In this document: one piece after another, positions 23,807 through 34,206 of the stretch | Layout: each line of letters starts with the position of its first letter | How positions within the stretch are numbered: the stretch's first letter is position 1 | DNA from: Ambrosia x helenae | Taxonomy: Eukaryota > Streptophyta > Magnoliopsida > Asterales > Asteraceae | DNA: 64,000 nt | Direction of reading: 5' to 3' | Assembly (NCBI GenBank): GCA_030844895.1 | Contig: JAUTDX010000156.1 | Coordinates: forward strand, 186,001-250,000 | Translations under genes and position numbers: made by a program | Notes under the pieces: generated by a model | What the model was told of the DNA's origin: nothing | Seen by the model: only the letters and a program-made list of their open reading frames with translations | Database searches by the model: none

Positions 23807-23974
23807 GTTTAAACTTTGGAAACGGCACGGTTGGATTGGGCAACGTCTTGGGATCGGGGACCCTAGAGGGTTAGAAATGGCGTTCAGGAAACAAAAGGTC
23901 TTAGATGCATCTTTCCGCTGCGTGATGAAGTTACCAAACGTCACAACCGATGTGGGAAAAGTCGGGATGTGACA

Positions 23975-25236
23975 ACCTGACAGGCCGATATGAATAAAAG
24001 AGGTAAACCGAGAACTAAAACCAGTCCTTGGTCGGGCTAGGCCTGACGCCATGGCCTGAAAAGGCCTGGCAGGACAGGCCTAGAAAGGCCTCATATTTTA
24101 GTAGGAAGCCTTGTTAAAAGCCCATAATACCCGGGGTACAAAGATTATATTATTGAAGAAATTAAAAGGCATGGGTATGTATTTGTTTAATGATCTCTAC
24201 ACAATACATAAGAGTAAGATTCCAATGTTGATTTGTTTAATATGTACAATTTACTTACGAATGTTTACAAAAAAGTTATGTAAAATTGAAGTTAGTTTGC
24301 ATGGGGTACATAATTTAAGGCCAAGCAATAATATCCTTTAATTGCTGAACACGCACCACTATTATATAAATTTAAGTACTTACACCATTTTTATTATAAC
24401 AAAAGTATAGGGGTTAGACTTGTACAAGTCAAAAGTTTCTTTATTTTCACATGGACGATTTTTTCAACGTATCCAATTTCAGGCACATAAACACTCACAA
24501 AGTCACAATGACATCTTTGACCTTTTATTTTCTAAATAAATAAAAGAAAAATTTGAATCTTGGCAAACGGCTTTTCTTAATGTTATTTGAAAATTATAAG
24601 GAAAATTAATTTTGACAATGGATTTTAGCATGGGAAAGAATGAAAGGTACAAGATTATTTTTGTCGGTTAATTATAATTAAATTAATATATGAGAATAGT
24701 TGAAATTGATTCGTTAGCTGTTCAAAAAAAATATATATGAGAATAGTTGAAAGTACACGGTAATCACACACTTGTATTAAGTTATTACTTACAATTATTT
24801 TCAGTGTTACGGTAAGATGAAGTCATGAAACTTTCTTTAAAGATATAGATTAATAGTATAAGATTCACAAAATACTTATTCAAATATCTAGAGAATTTCT
24901 TAGAATTTATATAATTTTTTTCTGTTTTGCACCATCACCCATATAAAAAGTTAAAAGCATCCGTGTCACGTAACAATAATAGTTTTTGTGTTATGAAATA
25001 CTTATTTTGATTTTTATGTTATTTGGCTGATACCGACGATATATCAAATATATTAAACTATTAGAGTCAACAAGAAGATGTTAGTCACAAGAATACACAT
25101 CCAATTTCCCAAAAGAAGCGTGAGAAAAGCACTTGTAATTGGAAAAAAAGCAAAATAATAATAATAAAAAAAAAAAAAAAGCACTTGTTTAAGTGCATAC
25201 ATACCTTCCCACCTTTCTCTATATCCCACTTGAAAC
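23975..25236. other. Intergenic AT-rich region
   Basis: 23990-24095 has several copies of GGCCTG/CAGGCC that look like a degenerate short repeat. The rest is AT-rich with no gene seen. A 22-bp direct repeat around ATATGAGAATAGTTGAAA occurs at about 24690 and 24736. The last 200 bp are the probable promoter and 5' UTR of the glycosyltransferase; no clear TATA box was found apart from CTCTATATCC near 25218. Confidence 0.6.
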
Positions 25237-25314
25237 ATGTTGACAACTACAAAATCTAGACCAAATATCCTCAAAAAGACCACACCACCATCACATTTCC
25301 AAAACACCACAACC

Positions 25315-26787
25315 ATGGCCCTCTCAACCCCCAAACCCAAGAGGCCCCTTTGCTCCATTCAATCTAGCCTTGCTACCACCCTCTTTTGTGTCATCCTCTT
25401 CACCATCCCAGCCCTCCTCCTCCTCCACACCCCTCCTACCTCCATATGCAACCCCTTTTCCTCCTCCTCCTCCTCCGCCACTGCTTCTTTCTCGGGTGAC
25501 CTCCGCTCTGCCGAGTTCTCGTGGAACCACTTAAGTTTCTCCTCTAGTATCCCTCCGCCTGTTTCCCTCAAACTGGCCGTTTTTACTAGAAAATGGCCAG
25601 TGGGGACAACGCCTGGAGGGATGGAGCGCCATGCGTACACGCTATATACTGCTTTAGCCACGCGTGGCCATGAGATCCACATCTTCACTTCACCGCCAAA
25701 TGAAGATGTTAGTTTAATCAACACCAACACCAAAACCACCAACGCCCCCATCATCCATTTTCATGAGGACGCCGAGCCTGGGCAATGGCGGTACAATAAG
25801 GCGTGGGAACAATACGAGAAAGAGAACAAAAAACGCCCCTTCCACGTCATCCACACCGAGAGCGTGGCATTACCGCATTATAAAGCTAGAAATATCCCCA
25901 ACCTTGCTGTCTCGTGGCATGGAATCGCGCTAGAGAGTGTTTCATCGAGCATCTATCAAGATCTATTAAGAAGACCCGATGAACCAATCTCTCAATCGTT
26001 TAACAAGAGTCTACAAGTCATGATCCCGAAAGTCTTGAACGAAATTCGCTTCTTTAGGAACTACCAACATCATATCGCCATAAGCGACAGCTGCGGGGAA
26101 ATGCTTAGAGACGTGTATCAAATCCCTAGTAAACGCGTGCACGTGATCGTTAACGGGGTTAACCAGGACGATTTTCGTGAAGATCCCGAATCAGGGAAAC
26201 AATTTAGATCGAAAATCGGGGTGCCGAATAATGCAAGTTTACTCCTAGGCGTGGCTGGTAGACTAGTGAAAGATAAAGGACATCCTTTGTTATATGAAGC
26301 TTTTGCAAAACTAATAAAAAACTACAAAAATGTGTATTTAGTTGTGGCTGGGGCCGGACCATGGCAACAAAGGTACATGGAACTAGGGTCACAAGTCATA
26401 GTCTTAGGGTCCATGAACCCGTCAGAGCTTCGAGGGTTCTATAACGGAATAGATATATTTGTGAACCCGACGCTTAGACCGCAAGGTCTTGATTTAACGC
26501 TTATGGAAGCGATGATGGCTGGGAAACCAGTGATGGCATCACGGTTTCCCAGCATTAAAGGGACTATACTTGTTGATGACGAGTATGGGTTTATGTTTTC
26601 GCCGAATGTGGAGTCCTTGGTAGAGGCGTTGGAGACGGTGGTGGCGGAAGGGCCGAGTAGGCTTGCTCGGAGAGGGAAAGCGTGCCGGAAATTCGCGATC
26701 TCGATGTTTACAGCCCGGAAAATGGCGTTAGCTTATGAGAGATTGTTTTTATGTATAAAGAACGAAAGGTTTTGTATTTACCCTTAG
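25315..26787 (+). CDS. GT4-family glycosyltransferase, type II membrane protein
   Basis: 490 residues in one exon. The frame is open to an upstream ATG at 25237, but ATG 25315 is preferred because its context AACCATGGC is near the plant consensus. Residues 18-38 (SSLATTLFCVILFTIPALLLL) form a signal anchor, followed by a Ser-rich stem, suggesting a Golgi or ER lumenal enzyme. The N-terminal GT4 domain starts KLAVFTRKWP and has the Gly-rich donor loop PGGMERH (100-106). The C-terminal glycosyl-transfer domain has VAGRLVKDKGH (about 313-323), LVVAGAGPW and QGLDLTLMEAMMAGKPVMAS (390-409). In this last motif the first Glu of the usual E-x7-E is absent, as I recall for this plant subgroup. It resembles Arabidopsis At1g19710/At1g75420-type proteins; donor and acceptor are unknown. 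No defect is visible. Confidence 0.9.
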   Translation: MALSTPKPKRPLCSIQSSLATTLFCVILFTIPALLLLHTPPTSICNPFSSSSSSATASFSGDLRSAEFSWNHLSFSSSIPPPVSLKLAVFTRKWPVGTTPGGMERHAYTLYTALATRGHEIHIFTSPPNEDVSLINTNTKTTNAPIIHFHEDAEPGQWRYNKAWEQYEKENKKRPFHVIHTESVALPHYKARNIPNLAVSWHGIALESVSSSIYQDLLRRPDEPISQSFNKSLQVMIPKVLNEIRFFRNYQHHIAISDSCGEMLRDVYQIPSKRVHVIVNGVNQDDFREDPESGKQFRSKIGVPNNASLLLGVAGRLVKDKGHPLLYEAFAKLIKNYKNVYLVVAGAGPWQQRYMELGSQVIVLGSMNPSELRGFYNGIDIFVNPTLRPQGLDLTLMEAMMAGKPVMASRFPSIKGTILVDDEYGFMFSPNVESLVEALETVVAEGPSRLARRGKACRKFAISMFTARKMALAYERLFLCIKNERFCIYP

Positions 26788-27005
26788 ATATATATATTTT
26801 ATACCATACATTACATTATTACGGCTTTAGGCTTGTAAAGATCCAATGTTACAATTTGTTTTTCATCAATTGAATTTTTCAAGTTCTAATATTTTCGAGT
26901 TTTTTTTTTTTTTAAAAAAAAAAACAAAATATTATAATTTTCCTATGCATTGAGTGGTAACGTGAATAACACTTGAGAAATATGAAAGTAAGAGATATAA
27001 TATTA
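26788..27005. other. 3' flank of the glycosyltransferase gene
   Basis: AT-rich, with T-rich runs and no canonical AATAAA near the stop codon; it ends at the Helitron terminus. No gene seen. Confidence 0.5.
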
Positions 27006-27017
27006 CTAGATATTTGC

Positions 27018-27033
27018 CCACGTGGACACGCGG
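27018..27033 (-). other. Helitron 3' terminal hairpin (A)
   Basis: The minus strand reads CCGCGTGTCCACGTGG, a stem with one G-T pair, followed by GCAAATAT and CTAG|T. Confidence 0.7.
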
Positions 27034-27130
27034 TTCACCAACGTACGATTATTTGGAGTAGTGTAACGTATAAGAAAAATAGAGTAGAAATATTTTATTA
27101 AAATTTAAAACCAACGAATACACATTTTAT

Positions 27131-27421
27131 TCAAATATCAGTAAATATTTCCTTATACATCACATTTTTTGTTTTAGTCTTGACATTCCCATCACCATCA
27201 AGTATAAGTAATTTCACACATCCCCTGCTTTTAACTCTTGACAATACAACATAAAGTTGGCCATGTGAGAATACAAGGTCTCTTAGATACAATCCAGCCT
27301 TCGATAGAGACTGCCATTGGCTTTTATTGATGGTCATTGGGAAACATACGGTTGGGAATTGACGCCTTTGGAACTTCACTGGAATATTGAAATTACAGTT
27401 AATTTCAAAACATATAAGCAA
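27131..27421 (-). pseudogene. C-terminal fragment of Helitron PIF1-like helicase
   Basis: The translation contains KFQRRQFPTVCFPMTINKSQ, then WQSLSKAGLYL and HGQLYVVLSRVKSRG, matching helicase motifs V and VI of Rep/helicase proteins; in motif V the usual Gly after NKSQ is Trp. It ends VMYKEIFTDI, like other Helitron helicases. The N-terminal Rep and upstream helicase motifs are absent, and the first nine residues do not look homologous. Confidence 0.85.
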
Positions 27422-28551
27422 AATTATAAGTCTCTAAAGATTTCCTTGTACACCACATTTGTTGTTTTAAATAAAACAAATGAACAGTAATTTTATCAAA
27501 CCATTGTCGAAACGGTATCTACTTATTGTATTATATAAATATCATAATACAAAAGTGAGGATCATAATAAAAAAAGGGGTGAAAGACGGTTTATAAAATA
27601 AAGGAAACTTATATGTGAGAGAAGGTATAAAGATATGTAGCTTGAAACTCTGGCATCATTTTTGTATTCACCCACAAAACACAATTTGTTTAATTTTATA
27701 TAAAAAAAAGTTCATAGTAGTTATTACCTTGACAGGAGGTATAATTAGCTCCTTTAAATTGTACTTTATTTACTTCCCCAGGAGGTATAGTTATTACCTT
27801 GACACGATTATAATTTTCTAAAATATATACTTATGTATATATTAAATGAAACAAATTATTAAAAATCATTTACCATAAATTAATAGAATCCTAATTTACA
27901 TGCATGTTAGCATATACATGTTTAAGAGGATAAAGCTTTTCTTGTTAAACTTTCAAATGTATACCAACTCCAATCATTTCAAGAACAATACTCAGAAGGT
28001 TGGTTTATCATAAAGACGTTTAAAAGTTACCCATGTAACTATTAAATACATCACATTCAAATTCTAGAAAAATAAGGCATCGGTTCAGATTTTGCAGTGT
28101 TATAACCTAGGCAACCCACCACCATTTTGGAGGCCCAAAGCGAAGTAAAAATACGGGCCCTATTCTAGTAAAAAACACTTTGTTTGAAGTTTCATGACTT
28201 GCCTATATTTGATTTAATTTTACAAATCTTTGGCTCCAATTGGTGATTGTGTTAAACCCTACCACATAAATTTATATCAGATGTCTATAGATAAAGTAAA
28301 TCCAATGCACCTATTTGAGTAAACCAAATCGCAAATGTCCATATTAAAAGACAATATGCACAAAATAATACAACTAACTAAATGAAAAGTACCTCTTGAG
28401 GATCATAAAGTACATATATGCCTTTGGTGTTAAACACCTCCAAAACTGCCACCTACCATCATTAAAACAAAGATCAATATAAATAATTTTATATTCTATG
28501 ATCAAAGTGTGTTAATTTTTTGTAAGTCACATACTTGTAGGTACTACTTGC

Positions 28552-28567
28552 CCGCGTGTACACGCGG
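28552..28567 (-). other. Helitron 3' terminal hairpin (B)
   Basis: CCGCGTGTACACGCGG, a perfect 16-bp palindrome, in the same position relative to the helicase remnant as hairpin A. The following bases GCAAGTAGTACC do not contain an exact CTRR at the expected distance. Confidence 0.65.
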
Positions 28568-28639
28568 TTCAACAATTAATAATTATTTGAAGCGTAAAAA
28601 TTATAAAGAAAATATAGTAGAAATATACATACAATTTAA

Positions 28640-28778
28640 ATATTATTAAATATTTCCTTATACACAACCTTTTTTGTTTTATTTATGACCTTCCAATCGG
28701 GATCAAGTAACTCAACCCCTGCCCTACTCTTAACTCTTGACAATACCACATAAAGATGGCCATATGTGAATCCTGGAT
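28640..28778 (-). pseudogene. Short Helitron helicase remnant
   Basis: The minus strand translates to a stretch with YGHLYVVLSRVKSRAG and NKTKKVVYKEIF, paralogous to the fragment at 27131-27421. Only the motif VI region remains. Confidence 0.8.
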
Positions 28779-29209
28779 TCGTTTCTGTGTTTGCATCTTA
28801 GTTCAAAAATTTATAAATACATGTCATCCATAATTGGAAAATATATAAATATTTTAGGATATCTCTAAATTAAAGGTAATAAATAGGTTTAATTGTTATA
28901 ATTAATAACTTAAATTTATAAGTTTGAAAATTTTTAAAATATTCCATTCATTCAAAATTTCAAATTGAATGCATTAATTAAGTTTAATTGCTAACATTAT
29001 TATCTTAAATTCAAAATTTAGAAATTTTACAATATTAACCAAAATTTAAAAATTAGTTATAAATATTAAAGCTTGAAATTATATACTTAAATAGAACATT
29101 TAATATTCAAATATTTTCAAAGTTTATCTGAAAACTAATTTTGAAATTATAGTATTCAAAATTTGAATTTAAACTTGAAACTAATTTGAGAAATTTATAA
29201 CCAATATTA

Positions 29210-29231
29210 CTTTTTTTTGAACAACAAACAA

Positions 29232-29281
<50 letters not shown>
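29210..29281 (-). mobile_element. Detached 3' tail of the LINE fragment, with (TA)n
   Basis: Minus strand: (TA)n, then AAAGTTTGTTTGTTGTTC and A8. This is the usual LINE 3' end and continues logically from GGGGCTTTATATATA at 32754. The two pieces are separated by the TIR element 29282-32678. Confidence 0.6.
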
Positions 29282-29283
<2 letters not shown>

Positions 29284-30565
29284 CTAAGTATCCACAAGAA
29301 ACCCAAAATTTTGAAGAAACTTCTGAAAACCTAACTAGTGGACCACAATGCTCCACATCACCAACCAAAACAAATTATTTTTTATTAACCCAAGGGGTAT
29401 TTCAGTCATTTCTCCCTTCTCTCTCTATCAAATGTCAGGTATATATCTTCTTCTCTCTCTCTCTCTGATTTTTTCAAAAATTTGATTTCTCTCCATTCCC
29501 TCTCTCCTCTCATCTCTATCAAAGCTAGATCTGCAACAAAACCCCATCTAAAGCACCAGATCTATAACAAAAATGATGAGCAATCAGAGCTTTACTATCT
29601 TGTTTAAGTCTGTTTCGTAGCAATTAGAGCTTTACTAAAAGAATAAATCAAGGATTCAAGTATTTGAAGTTGTTGCTCTGTTTTTAGTGAGTTATTTCTA
29701 GCTACTAATTGTGGCTCTGTTAAGTTTGTTTTTGTGCTTTTAAAATGTCCTCATGTCCAACAGGTTCCACGATTTGTACGTTAGCATCATTTTTTTAGTT
29801 TCCTCTCCTAGATCTTGATTGCAATATGTTAAACTTCCTATATAATTTAAAAGATATCAAAATCCAAAAGATAAAATACAATAGCTTTGTGGATAAGGTC
29901 TCGAGGTCATGCATATGTCAACGATGTCCAAATATCATTAATATGATTATTAATTGTAGTGCTCCAACATTATTTTTGAAGTGATTATTAATTGTATTGC
30001 TTCAACAAATTTTAAATTTCTTATTGATAAATTATGTCATATATCATTAACTAATTATTAATTGATTATTAATTGTATTGCTCCAACAATATTTTGAACT
30101 TTTTTTTGTTAATTGTATCATTAACAATATAGTTGAACTAAGTCGTAATTGTCAAATATTGTTCTTTTCGTAATTTTTTTAATTATTTTATTAAATCTTC
30201 ACACAAAAGTAATCTTTCGATTATTAAAACATTCACTGGTTTAAAGATTTTATTTCTGATCATGTAATGTATTACTATATTGAGTATTATATATTTCTTT
30301 ATAGAAAAAATATTTGTTCTCATATATTGGGTATTATATATTTCTTTATAAAGAATCATTTTTCTTTATAAAGAATCATTTGTTAAGGTGTTTCCTCTGT
30401 GTTTAGTTATAGCATCTCTGTGTTTAGTTAGGGTGTTACGTGTGTAGCATATCTTTTTTGCAGTCAAAGTGTGTTGTATGCAGTCAATATGTATGATGTT
30501 TGCAGACTACAAAGGTTTGTCTGTGTTTGCAGACAAAAACGCCTGTTACACACGTAACACTCGTG

Positions 30566-30830
30566 TGAATCGTTTTTGTTATTATTACTAAATGGGTAGT
30601 ATGTTTTTGTTATTATTATTATTACTAATGTGAATCGTTATTATTATTACTAATGTGAGTTGTTATTATTATTATTACTAATGTGAATCGTTTTTTTTGA
30701 TTAGTAATACTAATGGATAGTATGTTTTTTGTTATTATTATTACTAATGTCAATCGTTTTTTTGATTAGTAATACTAATGGATAGTATGTTTTTGTTACT
30801 AATGTGAATCGGTTAGTATGTTTTTTCACA
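30566..30830. repeat. Degenerate ATT-rich tandem repeats
   Basis: At least six diverged copies of a motif around GTTATTATTATTACTAATGTGAATCG, some separated by GGATAGTATGTTTTTG. Confidence 0.7.
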
Positions 30831-31229
30831 TGTAGGTAGCATAAGTTAACTTGTAGGTTTACATATTAATTAACATTTCTTAATATATATATATATATAT
30901 ATGTTAAACAAAAGTCACTAATCATGGGATGAAATCTATGTTGCGTCTGTTTCGTATGTAACAGAAGAACTAAGTTGGTATAAATTAGTTTCTGATTTTT
31001 TTTACCAGATACAAAGGTTTGATTTTTTGACTTTCATCAGTTACACATGGGATCAAATCTATGTTGTGTCTGTTTCGTATGTAACAGCGGAACTAAGTTG
31101 GTATAAATTAGTTTCTGATTTTTTTTACTATATATTAATTAAAACAAAAGTCATTAATGTAATACCCCGCCCCTCTCATCACCAATATTGTCCGCTTTGC
31201 CCATCCAGAGCTCACGGATTTGTTTTTGG

Positions 31230-31317
31230 TTGCCCAAGTGGAGACTTCCCAGGAGGTCACCCATCCTGAAATTTCTCCCACCTGAGCACGCTTAACTGTG
31301 GAGTTCTCCTCTCATCC
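31230..31317 (-). promoter_or_regulatory. 5S rRNA-derived pol III promoter region, left LTR
   Basis: The minus strand keeps AGTTAAGCGTGCT (box A region of 5S) and GGATGGGTGACCTCCTGGGA (box C region), with a changed segment between them. Confidence 0.85.
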
Positions 31318-31640
31318 ACTAACATTAAGCCCTAAAACGCGTTGGTGATTTAAGAGGCAAGACATTACCTATGAACCAAGGATCTCTCCTGGCCACGGCC
31401 GATGTGGGATTTTCCTGGGGTGTCACATTCACCCCCTGTTAGAGTCTCATCGTCCCTGATGAGGTGTGTTCCTGGGGTGTCACATTCACCCCCTGTTAGA
31501 GTCTCATCGTCCCTGATGAGGTGTGCACCCACCATCCCGAACGGCACAGGAGTGGCTCTGATACCATCTGTAACACCCCGCCCCTCTCATCACCAATATT
31601 GTCCGCTTTGCCCATCCAGAGCTCACGGATTTGTTTTTGG

Positions 31641-31728
31641 TTGCCCAAGTGGAGACTTCCCAGGAGGTCACCCATCCTGAAATTTCTCCCACCTGAGCAC
31701 GCTTAACTGTGGAGTTCTCCTCTCATCC
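31641..31728 (-). promoter_or_regulatory. 5S rRNA-derived pol III promoter region, right LTR
   Basis: Same 5S-like segment as in the left LTR, in the 5' LTR position for this minus-strand element. It could promote pol III transcription of the element, as proposed for the family. Confidence 0.85.
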
Positions 31729-32674
31729 ACTAACATTAAGCCCTAAAACGCGTTGGTGATTTAAGAGGCAAGACATTACCTATGAACCAAGGATCTCTCC
31801 TGGCCACGGCCGATGTGGGATTTTCCTGGGGTGTCACATTCACCCCCTGTTAGAGTCTCATCGTCCCTGATGAGGTGTGTTCCTGGGGTGTCACAATTAA
31901 TCTTGGGATCAAATCTATGTTTGCCTCTGTTTCGTATGTAACAGCAGAACTAAGTTACGTATGTTACACATCTATGCAGTTATATAACATTCCTTCTAAG
32001 TTAAGTTTCATAATCTTGATAACTAAATGGATAAAACAATGTTTGTTTGTATCAGTTTCGTATGTTTTTTTGTAATCCAGATGGTTAACATACGTTAAGA
32101 CGGAAGGGGGGGGGGGCTTTTCATGTAAATTGATGATTTTGTTTTCTTTTTGCAGGTGAACATATTTTTTTGCATTAAAGATGAAGATGATCATCAAGAA
32201 TGAAGTGTAGACAATTTGTTTTTTATTTATGATAGTTTTTTTTAGCATTTGTTGATTTGTAATGACCGTTTTGTTTGTTTTTAGCACTTTGTAAGAAACA
32301 ATTCTTGTGTACATTTGAATGTTTTTTGATCTATAAAGTTTTTAAATGATTATATACAATCTGTGCATTCTTAACATACGCAACACTGCATATGTTACAT
32401 ATGTAACATGACGTGCTGACAGATTTAGAAACATGGTCACAAAAGTATGAGAGAGATGATGTGACATATGTCAGGTCAACTTGTCATAGATGCTTTTTTA
32501 GAAAAATGGCATTTGACCCTTTTGCCCTTTTTTTTTGTCATCTAGTCTATTAAAAGTAATAAATTTAAATCAATAATTATGAATAAAATGTGGATCATTG
32601 ATCTAGTTTGATCAATGGTTCTAAGAGAGTTTAGTGGGTTTCTTCAATTTAGGTGGGTTTTTATTTAATCCATC

Positions 32675-32678
<4 letters not shown>

Positions 32679-32754
<76 letters not shown>
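32679..32754. repeat. (TA)n microsatellite, about 37 copies
   Basis: Pure TA run in the 3' UTR of the LINE fragment and at the border of the TIR element. A matching (TA)n run is at 29233-29281. Confidence 0.95.
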
Positions 32755-32759
<5 letters not shown>

Positions 32760-33216
32760 CCCAGCAAGAAACTGGAAAATACAAACACCAACGCCAAACA
32801 AACGAAACAGATTACATCAAATCCAAAACAGAAAAGTCTACCCACTTGTCCCAGCTAAGACTAGGCAGGTTCGATCTATGAGCGAGCCACAAAAACGAAT
32901 CCTCTTTGATGCTATCGACCGTCTTGAACACCAGAACGAAGACCCCCTCGAACACCATTTTGTTCCTGGCTGCCCAAACATTCCAAAACGTAGCCAGCAT
33001 AATCAAATTGACGACCTTCTTCCATCTCTTATCACCCGGACATTCACTGATGTATTTATAAAGATCACCAACCGTCTCGCACTTATCCGGCCAAGGGATA
33101 CGCATCCATACCAAAACATTCCACCATATAGAGCGAGCGAACAAACAATCGACAAAAAGGTGATCCGAGGACTCCGGCCGGATCCCGCATCTATTGCAAT
33201 TCGTGTCGATATTTGT
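32755..33216 (-). pseudogene. 5'-truncated L1 LINE, C-terminal zf-RVT region
   Basis: The frame translates to ARSIWWNVLVWMRIPWPDKC, then VVNLIMLATFWNVWAARNKMVFEG and a stop at 32812; upstream bases (33145-33216) encode IRPESSDHLF-like residues of the zf-RVT domain. This is the end of a plant LINE ORF2, after the RT. The 3' UTR ends GGGGCTTTATATATA and continues past the TIR insertion at 29281. Confidence 0.85.
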
Positions 33217-33507
33217 TAAAATTAAATATATTAGAAAATCTGTAATTTAAAGGTAATAAATAGGCGTAATTGTTACAATTATTAACTTAAATTAACAAAT
33301 TTGGATTTTTTAAATATTTAAATCATTCACAATTATGAAACTAATGTAGTAGTTAATTCTAAATGTTACCATGATTATTCTAAATTCAAATTTTTCAATT
33401 TTTATAATATTACCCAAAATTTAAAATTATGAATATTAAAATTTGAAGTTAAATACTTAAACAGAATATTTAGTATTTGAATATTTTTAGAGTTTAACAG
33501 AAATGTT

Positions 33508-34206
33508 ATTACACAATTGATAAATGTTTGCTTTGACCGAAAATTCAAATTAAAATAATCATAATGAATTACCAAATTTAATATAATCAATAAATTACCT
33601 AATTTAATTCGAATTAATGATTTTTTATTTAAAAAAAACTAAAAATTTTATAAATTACATGGAAAGTGTTTAATATTTGACCGATGTTGACCATTGCCTT
33701 TAATGGCTAGATTTTTTATTTAAAAAAATTATTAAAGACATTGTATTAATAGACGAAGAGGTTGTTGGTTTTGGAATAAGGATATTTGATATAATAATTT
33801 CTATAAATAATACTTTAGAGTACATGTTCAAAAAAAGTGTTAACAATGTATATTTTATTTTTATAATTGATTTTTTTATTGGCTATAATTAATTTAATTA
33901 TTTTCTTTGACTAAAAAGTCAATATTGTCATTAATTATATACGAAAAAATTAAGTGGCATGTTATTACACAATTGATAAATGTTTGTTTTGACCGAAAAT
34001 TCAAATTAAAATAATCATAATGAATTACCTAATTTAATTTAATCAATGAATTACCTAATTTAATTTAATTAATGACTTTTAAAAAAACTAAAAATTTTAT
34101 AAATTACATGGAAAGTGCTTAATATTTGACCGATGTTGACTATTGCCTTTAATGGCTAGATTTTCGATTTAAAAAAAAAATTAATAAAGTCATTGTATTA
34201 ATAAAC
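33508..34206. repeat. Direct duplication of ~240 bp in Helitron filler
   Basis: 33508-33750 and 33967-34206 are close copies (both include TTTGACCGAAAATTCAAATT and GCCTTTAATGGCTAGATTTT), offset by about 459 bp. Confidence 0.8.

Larger units (their letters stand above)
18316..23974 (+). mobile_element. Long LTR, plus strand, 5'-truncated and interrupted
   Basis: 18340-18701 plus 21751-23974 is collinear with the reverse complement of the LTR at 50694-54610: CT-rich tract, GGTGGTGGC region, GGGTC/GGTTCG-rich region, AT-rich segment, donor-like motif at 23217 and acceptor-like motif at 23806, ending GGGATGTGACA (23974). No PBS follows, so it is a solo or truncated LTR. An insertion occupies 18702-21750. 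Divergence from its relative is high, so it is old. Confidence 0.65.
27006..28539 (-). mobile_element. Helitron relic A (3' end preserved)
   Basis: On the minus strand a helicase fragment is followed by a hairpin (27018-27033) and, 8 nt later, by CTAG (27009-27006) and then T, the expected 3' terminus inserted into A/T. The 5' limit is not defined; the region up to the next hairpin at 28552 is AT-rich and degraded. Confidence 0.7.
31158..31895 (-). mobile_element. Cassandra TRIM, complete, with 5-bp TSD
   Basis: Two 327-bp LTRs (31158-31484 and 31569-31895) flank an 84-bp interior. The TSD is ATTAA (31153-31157 and 31896-31900). The interior holds the PBS TGGTATCAGAGCCA (minus, 31553-31566) and a polypurine tract (minus, AACAGGGGGTGAA, 31485-31497). 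Each LTR contains a 5S rRNA-derived segment, the hallmark of Cassandra. It encodes nothing. LTRs are nearly identical (visible differences: TAATACC versus TAACACC near the start), so the insertion is young. Confidence 0.95.
30903..31965. repeat. Three copies of a ~120-bp repeat, third split by Cassandra
   Basis: The copies contain GGGATNAAATCTATGTTG and TCTGTTTCGTATGTAACAG: 30903-31010, 31035-31150 and 31141-31157 + 31901-31965. The third is interrupted at ATTAA by the Cassandra element, which shows that the repeats are older than that insertion. Confidence 0.7.
29282..32678. mobile_element. TIR element inserted in a (TA)n tract, possibly MULE-like
   Basis: Both ends lie in (TA)n. The left end has CACAAGAAACCCA..TTTTGAAGAAAC and the inverted right end has ATAAAAACCCACC..AATTGAAGAAAC, imperfect terminal inverted repeats of at least 40 bp. 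It has no transposase frame. The interior has CT-rich sequence (29410-29520), trinucleotide-rich repeats (30566-30830), a 3-copy repeat and a Cassandra insertion. The TSD cannot be told from the TA tract. Confidence 0.5.

Noticed and set aside
31230..31317. Possible 5S rRNA gene
   Set aside because: Only the internal promoter part is 5S-like, and it lies in Cassandra LTRs with PBS, PPT and TSD.
29233..32754. CRISPR-like array in the short repeats
   Set aside because: The repeats are microsatellite or 120-bp units without regular spacers, in plant DNA.
32653..33219. 188-codon plus-strand frame beginning in (TA)n
   Set aside because: The first part is a TA-repeat translation (Tyr-Ile) and the rest is antisense to the LINE zf-RVT fragment.
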